Assembly (NCBI GenBank): GCA_020047885.1
Contig: JAIFNF010000114.1
Coordinates: forward strand, 1 to 11,388
Origin: Gammaproteobacteria bacterium
GTDB lineage: Bacteria; Pseudomonadota; Gammaproteobacteria; Competibacterales; Competibacteraceae
Direction: 5' to 3'
Length of the DNA: 11,388 bases
Shown here one piece after another: positions 7,065-11,388 of the stretch; the stretch's first letter is position 1, and each line of letters starts with the position of its first letter. Both the position numbers and the translations under genes were made by a program. The notes below the pieces were generated by a model. That model did no database searches. It was not told the DNA's origin and was given only the letters and a program-made list of their open reading frames with translations.

Positions 7065-8578
7065 CGATTAGTACGTTGCCTCTGATGATTGAGGGGTTGC
7101 ATATTGCCACCCCGGACGGACGCTTGCTGCTGGAAAACGGCGGTTTTGAAATGGCCGCCGGTGAGCTGGTTTTATTGATTGGCCCCAGTGGCTGTGGGAA
7201 ATCCACCTTGATCAATGCGCTCAGTGGACTGCTGGGCGATGATGGCGCACGCTGGGATCTCCGGGGGCGGCTTGTATTGAATGGCCAGCACTACGATCTT
7301 GCCTCTGAACGCTGTGATGTCGGTGGCCTGGTTTTTCAGGGCAACGCGCTATTTGATGACCTGAGCGCCGCACAAAACCTCGCGATCGCCATAGACCATG
7401 CAGGCGCGCCCGAGCCGGGGTTGCCCACGCTGCTGGCGGCATTGCTGCAGGATGTCGATCCGCATCGGCGCGTGTCTGCACTGAGCGGTGGGCAGCGTCA
7501 GCGCGTCGCCATTGCCCGAACCGTCCTGGCCAAACGGCCTATCTTGTTGTTCGATGAACCCAATTCCGGTCTGGACACGCACGCCGCCCAGCGGCTTGGT
7601 GAACTGATTAAGGAACTGTGTCGGGAAATGAAAATTCCGGCGCTGGTCGTGGCGCATCATTTTGATGATTTGGTGTTGCTGGCTGACAAGGTGCTGATTT
7701 TCGATCCGGTGCAGCGCGTATTGCATCAAGCGCCGCCGGACCGTGAGTGCATCGAACGCGCCTTGCACCGGATTGGTCAGTCGTTGGACGAACAAAAAGT
7801 ATCTACGCAAGCTCAGGTTCATGAGATCCCGGTGACAACCTGGGAATCGCGTATGCAGCACCGGCCAGCGCAGCGCTGGTTTCTGTATTATTTGCTGCAA
7901 TACTTTTGGGTATTGACCGTGGCGCCATTGACCCTGCTGTATGTTCTATCCGGGGCAGCGGTAATCAGCTTTGTCAGCATCTGGTTTGGCTTCAACTATG
8001 ATGTTCTGGGCGATTTTATGCGGTCGTTCGTGCATGACGATGCTTTAATGGGTATTGGTTTTGTGATCACGACTATTAATGTACCACTGATCTGCTGTAT
8101 TTTAATTACTGCTCGCAATAATGCTATCATCACGGCTGATATGGGTAATCGTGTTTATTCTGCACAACTTCGCGCGATGCGCAATTTGCATATTCCTGGA
8201 CGCACTTATCTGAGCGCGGCAATTCTGTTAAATATGGTATGCGGATCCTTGTTTATGATGTTGCTATCGACTGGAGTAGCGATCTGGTTTTCTTTTCAGA
8301 CTTGGCAGTTATTATTTCCTGATCAGCCTTTCGAGTTGTGGCGCGAGCATTTTTTCCGGCTGTTCATCCAGCGTCCCGAAATATTATGGGAAAATATCGG
8401 ATGGATTCTTTTGAAAACAATCGTGGGTGTTCTGCTGGCGTCTACGATCGCGCTTTATACCGGATTTAGTCAAAAACGCTCGGTCATCGATATTAATCAA
8501 GCGATTGCTCGATCGATCGTCTATGGGATATCCATTGTTCTGCTGGTGCATGCAGGCATCGCCGTTCTCCAGCTCTGA
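7061..8578 (+). CDS. ABC transporter with MlaF-like ATPase fused to MlaE-like permease
   Basis: A 505-residue fusion. Residues 1-230 are a complete ABC ATPase: Walker A GPSGCGKST (41-49), Q-loop VFQGN (Q93), signature LSGGQ (141-145), Walker B ILLFDE (161-166), D-loop SGLD and switch histidine in VVAHH (H199/H200). After a linker, residues 272-505 are a membrane domain with an amphipathic start (RWFLYYLLQYFWVL) and about five helices. The segment ITARNNAIITADMG...LRAMRNLHIP (349-379) matches the MlaE/YrbE hallmark (ARxGAAxxAExGxMRxxExIDAL), and the closing stretch QKRSVIDINQAIARSIVYGI fits the family's C-terminal end. MlaE-family transporters move phospholipids or other lipids between envelope membranes. 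The ATPase-first order is the reverse of most fused exporters and differs from the separate mlaF and mlaE genes. The upstream gene overlaps by ATGA; a lipid methyltransferase gene follows after 68 bp. Lipid transport is likely; direction and cargo are not visible. Confidence 0.9.
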   Translation: MTISTLPLMIEGLHIATPDGRLLLENGGFEMAAGELVLLIGPSGCGKSTLINALSGLLGDDGARWDLRGRLVLNGQHYDLASERCDVGGLVFQGNALFDDLSAAQNLAIAIDHAGAPEPGLPTLLAALLQDVDPHRRVSALSGGQRQRVAIARTVLAKRPILLFDEPNSGLDTHAAQRLGELIKELCREMKIPALVVAHHFDDLVLLADKVLIFDPVQRVLHQAPPDRECIERALHRIGQSLDEQKVSTQAQVHEIPVTTWESRMQHRPAQRWFLYYLLQYFWVLTVAPLTLLYVLSGAAVISFVSIWFGFNYDVLGDFMRSFVHDDALMGIGFVITTINVPLICCILITARNNAIITADMGNRVYSAQLRAMRNLHIPGRTYLSAAILLNMVCGSLFMMLLSTGVAIWFSFQTWQLLFPDQPFELWREHFFRLFIQRPEILWENIGWILLKTIVGVLLASTIALYTGFSQKRSVIDINQAIARSIVYGISIVLLVHAGIAVLQL

Positions 8579-8646
8579 CTATGCCTATACCTACCTACAT
8601 CCCTGCGGCGGAATCGTCGTCTCAAAAAAATAATGGGTAATCAGCC

Positions 8647-9318
8647 ATGGATCTTGTTTCGCTGCGGAATGCATATCGGCGTTATGCGAACTACTACGAT
8701 TATTTGTTTGGGCCAGTCCTTCATCCTGGGCGCAAACTTGCTGTGACTTTGGCGAATACCCAGCCTGACCAGTGCATTCTGGAGGTCGGGGTGGGCACCG
8801 GTTTATCGCTCCCTTTTTACCGGACTGACAGTCGCGTGATCGGTATTGACCTTTCCCCGGAAATGTTGGCCAAGGCGCGCCAGCGCGTAGTGCAACATCG
8901 TCTCGATCACGTGGAAATGCTCACTGAGATGAATGCTGAACATCTGACATTTCCTGACGGTCAGTTCGATGTTGTCGTCGCTATGTATGTCGCATCAGTC
9001 GTTTCCAATCCAGCTCGGATGGTTGATGAAATGCGCCGGGTTTGTAAATCCGGTGGCGATATTATTATTGTTAACCACTTTATTTCCGAACATGCCTTGC
9101 TACAGCGTATCGAAACGCTATTACGGCCATTGTCAGGGATGTTGGGATTCCGTCCCGATATGCGACTCGACAGCTTGCCAGACTATCCTGATTTCTACCG
9201 TGTTCAAATCATCAATACCAATTTTTTTGGTTATTGGAAGGTCATTCATTATCGCAATGAAGTGTTGTCATTTGAACCCCCGAATGAGGAGTTGCAAATT
9301 CTGGAGAGACCGCTGTGA
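8647..9318 (+). CDS. pmtA: PmtA-type phosphatidylethanolamine N-methyltransferase
   Basis: A 223-residue class I SAM-dependent methyltransferase. The N-terminal YRRYANYYDYLFGPVLHPGRK (10-30) matches the membrane-associating start of the Rhodobacter-type PmtA family (YxxWAPxYDxxFG...GR). SAM motif I is ILEVGVGTGLS (44-54), the motif II acidic residue is D68 in VIGIDLSPEML, and post-motifs include FPDGQFDVVVAMYV and RVCKSGGDIIIVNHF, the last typical of PmtA. The family methylates phosphatidylethanolamine stepwise toward phosphatidylcholine at the cytoplasmic face. Residues after about 150 (LRPLSGMLGFRPDMRL) also fit. It follows the lipid-type ABC transporter gene by 68 bp and overlaps the fluoride-channel gene (GTGA), so all belong to one unit. 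A related ubiquinone/menaquinone-type methyltransferase is the main alternative. The ribosome binding site (GGGTAA, about 6 bases upstream) is modest. Confidence 0.85.
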   Translation: MDLVSLRNAYRRYANYYDYLFGPVLHPGRKLAVTLANTQPDQCILEVGVGTGLSLPFYRTDSRVIGIDLSPEMLAKARQRVVQHRLDHVEMLTEMNAEHLTFPDGQFDVVVAMYVASVVSNPARMVDEMRRVCKSGGDIIIVNHFISEHALLQRIETLLRPLSGMLGFRPDMRLDSLPDYPDFYRVQIINTNFFGYWKVIHYRNEVLSFEPPNEELQILERPL

Positions 9319-9923
9319 AACTGGAATTAAGCTTAGTCTGCACATTAATATTATTTTCAATAAGCACTTCCGTGGTTTGTGCAGGTAATGCGGTCATTTC
9401 AGATCCAGAGTATGCACAAAGGGAATTGATTGTTTTGCCAGACACCTCCGCGGTAGATACCGTAGAACCGCCGGGAAAATCCATTGCAGCGATGGGTGCT
9501 CGCGCCGGGCGCCAAGGCGCTGCTGACTGGACCGTGGGCGTAGTCGGCGCTGGCGGAGCGCTTGGCGCGTCAACCCGCTATTTAATATCGGACTGGACGG
9601 GGACAGTAAACTGGTTCGGTTATGACCTGCCGATGGGAACCTTGGCGGTTAATGTATTGGGATCTTTAGGGATTGGAATGATGACGGGATGGGCTGGCGT
9701 CAATGACTCGATAAATCCCACCTGGCCGGCTTTGATCAGTGTTGGTTTTCTCGGAGGACTGACCACTTTTTCAGCTTTTTCCCAGGAAACGGTCATTCTT
9801 GCGGAACAGGCGGGTTCACTGGCGGCAACTTCTTATGTCGCAGTTTCCGTGCTGTCTTCAATAGGCGCAGTGCTTGTCGGACAACAGTTGGGCGTTTGGT
9901 TGATGCCCATCATTTTTCTTTGA
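9315..9923 (+). CDS. crcB: CrcB/Fluc fluoride channel with N-terminal signal peptide and linker
   Basis: A 202-residue product from a GTG overlapping the stop of pmtA, with GGAGAG 6-7 bases upstream. Residues 73-199 are a full CrcB/Fluc domain of the usual length (about 125): GGALGASTRYL (80-90), PMGTLAVNVLGSLGIG (106-121, conserved Asn113) and the pore hallmark GFLGGLTTFSAFSQE (144-158), within four hydrophobic segments. Fluc proteins are dual-topology dimers that leak fluoride out of the cell. The odd part is residues 1-72: a signal peptide (LVCTLILFSISTSVVCAG, cleavage near residue 23) and a roughly 50-residue hydrophilic linker, both absent from ordinary Fluc proteins. No fluoride riboswitch can be placed upstream, because the start lies inside the preceding gene. 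Channel identity is firm; function with the fixed N-terminal end is unclear. Confidence 0.88.
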   Translation: MKLELSLVCTLILFSISTSVVCAGNAVISDPEYAQRELIVLPDTSAVDTVEPPGKSIAAMGARAGRQGAADWTVGVVGAGGALGASTRYLISDWTGTVNWFGYDLPMGTLAVNVLGSLGIGMMTGWAGVNDSINPTWPALISVGFLGGLTTFSAFSQETVILAEQAGSLAATSYVAVSVLSSIGAVLVGQQLGVWLMPIIFL

Positions 9924-9958
9924 TAGCCTCCCCGACCTGAAGGACGGGGACTTCGCTA
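9924..9958. repeat. GC-rich hairpin resembling an IS200/IS605-type element end
   Basis: Directly after the crcB stop, TCCCCGACC (9929-9937) pairs with GGACGGGGA (9942-9950) around a TGAA loop, with one A/A mismatch. An outer TAGC (9924-9927) / GCTA (9955-9958) pair extends it. No T-tract follows on either side, so it is not a classical rho-independent terminator, although it could slow transcription. From memory, hairpins of this CCCCG-CC-loop-GG-CGGGG form are common at the right ends of IS200/IS605 and tnpB-only elements; no transposase or tnpB remains here. Confidence 0.5.
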
Positions 9959-10005
9959 CAGACGAATGAAATGGGCTGAAATCTGGCGCATGGGATGCTT
10001 TTAGA

Positions 10006-10398
10006 CTATCCTAGCCATAACAATTTTCCCCAATACCCGCTGGTGTGGTGGAATGGTATACACACAAGACTTAAAATCTTGCGCCCTCGCGGGCTTGTGG
10101 GTTCGAGTCCCACAATACGTGGCGCTTCGGGGTTGCGCCTGAACAACGTCGCAATATGGCCCACCCGTTGTACCAGTAGCGCCCCGGACGTGGTGCAGAT
10201 GTCCTCAATCATCGCGTCACGCGCTGGACGATCCGCCGCATTGACCCGGATTTTGACCAGTTCGTGATGATCCAGCACCTGCAGAATTTCGTGCAGAACG
10301 GCCGGAGTCAACCCTTTGTCCCCGATGATGACGATGGGCTTGCGGGCATGAGCTAGAGCCTTGAGATGACGTTTTTGCAGATTAGTGAGCGTGAGCAT
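10006..10398 (-). CDS. yhbY: YhbY-type ribosome-assembly RNA-binding protein with foreign C-terminal tail
   Basis: A CRM-domain protein that binds pre-50S ribosomal particles. From the ATG at 10398 (minus strand) it has 130 residues. Residues 1-96 align along the family's full usual length of about 97: LTNLQKRHLKALAHARKPIVIIGDKGLTPAVL, LDHHELVKIRVNAADR, and RRNPEAPRIV, including the conserved KP-x5-G-x-x-GLT loop. Family members normally stop a few residues after this last motif. Here the frame runs on through residues 97-130 by reading the tRNA-Leu-like sequence antisense (GLEPTSPRGRK...), ending at TAG at 10006-10008. The tail is therefore not a natural domain. An in-frame ATG at 10416 is an alternative start but would add an unmatched leader and overlap the divergent gene's start. 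No clear Shine-Dalgarno motif was seen. Confidence 0.85.
   Translation of the reverse strand: MLTLTNLQKRHLKALAHARKPIVIIGDKGLTPAVLHEILQVLDHHELVKIRVNAADRPARDAMIEDICTTSGALLVQRVGHIATLFRRNPEAPRIVGLEPTSPRGRKILSLVCIPFHHTSGYWGKLLWLG
10039..10120 (+). tRNA. tRNA-Leu(UAA)-like gene lacking its 3' acceptor strand (probable pseudo-tRNA)
   Basis: The type II tRNA body is clear: T8-G9 at 10046-10047; short D-arm GTG (10048-10050) / CAC (10061-10063) with GG in the loop; anticodon stem CAAGA (10065-10069) / TCTTG (10077-10081) with loop CTTAAAA and anticodon TAA at 10072-10074; long variable arm GCCC (10083-10086) / GGGC (10091-10094); T-arm GTGGG (10097-10101) / CCCAC (10109-10113) with TTCGAGT. The 5' acceptor strand GCTGGTG (10039-10045) needs CACCAGC after the T-arm, but the sequence there is AATACGT, giving only two Watson-Crick pairs and two wobbles of seven. 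No CCA follows. The missing strand is occupied by the 3' coding end of yhbY on the other strand. It is unlikely to make a working tRNA unless another copy repairs it. Confidence 0.7.
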
Positions 10399-10414
10399 TG
10401 AGTGAGAACCGAAC

Positions 10415-10687
10415 ATGAAGAAAGAGGCCAGCAGTGTAACCGGACGTAAGGGGATGACGGTAGCGCCTAGCCCCTTCAATGAAGTGAAACTGGATCTGGG
10501 CGTTATTCTGACGGTGGGTCTCGTGCTGTTATTGGTACAGGGGAAGGCGCTGGACAGTTTGCTGGCGCAATTGCTGGTTTTGGCGAGCTATGGTCTGCTG
10601 GGGATGCTCTGGATCGTGGTTCGCACCCGCCGCATTATGGCCCGCCTCGCCCGTGACCGTGAGCAGTCGTCGCATGGCCCGCAGTAA
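10415..10687 (+). CDS. Small two-helix inner-membrane protein, unknown function
   Basis: A 90-residue product with two hydrophobic helices at about 25-42 ([17 protein letters not shown]) and 48-69 ([22 protein letters not shown]), followed by a strongly basic stretch ([14 protein letters not shown]) that predicts a cytoplasmic C-terminal end. The start is uncertain: ATG at 10415 or ATG at 10454 (residue 14), and neither has an ideal ribosome binding site (AAGGGG directly abuts the second). It lies between yhbY (divergent, starts about 16 bp apart) and rlmE, which it overlaps by 14 bases, so the last two are likely co-transcribed. I do not recognise the family. Confidence 0.65.
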   Translation: MKKEASSVTGRKGMTVAPSPFNEVKLDLGVILTVGLVLLLVQGKALDSLLAQLLVLASYGLLGMLWIVVRTRRIMARLARDREQSSHGPQ

Positions 10688-11294
10688 CAGTAGCGCCCGC
10701 TGGCTACGGGAACACTTCACTGATGAGTACGTCAAACGCGCCCAGCAGGATGGCTACCGTTCGCGGGCGGTTTACAAGCTGCTGGAGATTCATGAGAAGG
10801 ATCGCCTGCTGCGAGCCGGTTTGACGGTGGTGGATCTGGGTGCTGCACCCGGTGGCTGGTCACAACTGGCTACCCGGCTAGTCGGTGGGTCGGGTCGGGT
10901 GATCGCTCTGGACATTTTATCCATGGAACCGGTGCCCGGTGTCGAGTTTATTGAAGGCGATTTCCGCGAGGCAGCGGTGCTGGAGCAGTTGGTGACAGCG
11001 CTGGAGGGGCGACCGGTAGACCTGGTGCTGTCTGACATGGCCGCTAATACCAGTGGCGTCAAGGCGGTCGATCAGCCGGCCAACATGTACCTGGCCGAAC
11101 TGACCCTGGATTTTGCCCGCCAGTGTCTGCGGCCTGGCGGCGATTTGTTGGTGAAAGCTTTTCAGGGCGAAGATTTTGATGGCTATCTCAAGGCGTTGCG
11201 GGTTGCTTTCACGACCGTCGCGCCGCGCAAGCCCCGCGCCTCACGCGCCCGCAGTGCCGAACAGTATCTGCTGGCCCGGAACTATCGTGGGTGA
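10674..11294 (+). CDS. rlmE: 23S rRNA (uridine-2'-O-)-methyltransferase RlmE (FtsJ/RrmJ)
   Basis: A 206-residue protein, close to the 209 of E. coli RlmE, which methylates the ribose 2'-O of U2552 in the 23S rRNA A-loop. The ATG at 10674 gives [20 protein letters not shown], aligning with the known N-terminal end; the frame is open upstream but that part overlaps the previous gene in another frame. The SAM site is [13 protein letters not shown] (52-64). The catalytic K-D-K-E tetrad is visible: K35 (SRAVYKL), D121 ([10 protein letters not shown]), K161 (LLVKAFQGE) and E196 (RARSAEQYL), each exactly three positions before the E. coli numbering. A small oddity is SDMAAN where the family usually has SDMAPN. 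In many gammaproteobacteria ftsH follows directly; the window ends before that can be seen. Confidence 0.96.
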   Translation: MARSNSSARWLREHFTDEYVKRAQQDGYRSRAVYKLLEIHEKDRLLRAGLTVVDLGAAPGGWSQLATRLVGGSGRVIALDILSMEPVPGVEFIEGDFREAAVLEQLVTALEGRPVDLVLSDMAANTSGVKAVDQPANMYLAELTLDFARQCLRPGGDLLVKAFQGEDFDGYLKALRVAFTTVAPRKPRASRARSAEQYLLARNYRG

Positions 11295-11314
11295 GTCGGT
11301 CTAAAAATTGTCAT

Positions 11315-11337
11315 TTTTCAAGCCTTGGGCTGGAAAA
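11315..11337. repeat. Inverted repeat downstream of rlmE
   Basis: TTTTCAAGCC (11315-11324) pairs with GGCTGGAAAA (11328-11337) around a three-base loop, with one mismatch. No T-tract follows on the + strand, so it is not a standard terminator of rlmE. It could be an operator-like site before the next gene, or chance. Confidence 0.35.
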
Positions 11338-11352
11338 TTGGCGAATAGCCCC

Positions 11353-11364
11353 TATAAATAGAAT
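11353..11364 (+). promoter_or_regulatory. Candidate -10 region upstream of the next (unseen) gene
   Basis: TATAAAT (11353-11359) overlaps TAGAAT (11359-11364). A TTGGCG at 11338-11343 would be a -35 box for the second with a short 15-bp spacer. The A+T-rich context after rlmE and the expected ftsH downstream make a promoter plausible, but the motif evidence is weak. Confidence 0.22.
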
Positions 11365-11388
11365 TACTCTCCGTTTCCCGTCTGGCTT

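Noticed and set aside
7349..7900. 183-codon open frame on the minus strand
   Set aside because: It lies fully antisense to the ABC ATPase, whose motifs are intact, and shows no recognisable domain.
9200..9315. Fluoride riboswitch ahead of crcB
   Set aside because: The region is coding sequence of pmtA and I could not form the expected pseudoknot elements there.
8969..9388. 139-codon + strand frame overlapping pmtA and crcB
   Set aside because: It is out of frame with two well-supported genes and encodes a Cys-rich sequence with no family resemblance.
9995..10267. 90-codon + strand frame across the tRNA-like region
   Set aside because: It translates a tRNA body and the antisense of yhbY; it has no independent coding evidence.
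10590..10673. Upstream extension of the rlmE frame
   Set aside because: It overlaps the small membrane protein gene, and the family alignment begins at the ATG at 10674.

Overview
The window looks like chromosomal DNA of a gammaproteobacterium. The best taxonomic anchors are the housekeeping genes on the right: yhbY and rlmE, close together and in opposite directions, with rlmE pointing toward the place where ftsH normally lies. Gene density is high, ATGA/GTGA overlaps are common, and GTG and TTG are used as starts. No genus can be assigned from the sequence alone.

Region 1 (1-5763, all +) looks like one operon of five genes. In order they are: the 3' part of a gene whose product has an ABC-substrate-binding-like segment, a repeat-rich linker and a C-terminal peptidoglycan-binding domain; a TPR-repeat protein; a small exported Gly/Ala-rich protein; an ATP-grasp ligase related to D-Ala-D-Ala ligases but with altered signature residues; and, overlapping it by ATGA, a 792-residue membrane protein that joins two extracytoplasmic sensor-like domains to an MFS transporter. 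The ligase gene contains a run of nine G that could act as a slippage switch. I do not recognise this combination as a described pathway. My inference is that a small amide- or peptide-type molecule is made and then exported or sensed at the envelope.

Region 2 (5764-9923, all +) starts after a 134-bp gap and looks like a second, envelope-lipid operon. It encodes a membrane-anchored protein of unknown function, an ABC protein in which an N-terminal MlaF-like ATPase is fused to a C-terminal MlaE-like permease, a PmtA-type phospholipid N-methyltransferase, and a CrcB/Fluc fluoride channel with an unusual N-terminal signal peptide and linker. The first pair overlaps by ATGA and the last pair by GTGA.

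Region 3 (9924-10400) is a scar-like junction. A GC-rich hairpin resembling IS200/IS605-type ends is followed by a tRNA-Leu(UAA) with an intact body but no matching 3' acceptor strand. Exactly where that strand should be lies the 3' end of yhbY on the opposite strand. YhbY reads through into antisense tRNA sequence and gains about 34 foreign residues. This points to a rearrangement breakpoint, or an assembly chimera, between the accessory-looking left part and the conserved right part.

Region 4 (10396-11388) holds yhbY (-), a small two-helix membrane protein (+) and rlmE (+), then 94 bp with an inverted repeat and a possible promoter that may serve the next gene outside the window. I found no CRISPR array, rRNA or intact transposase.
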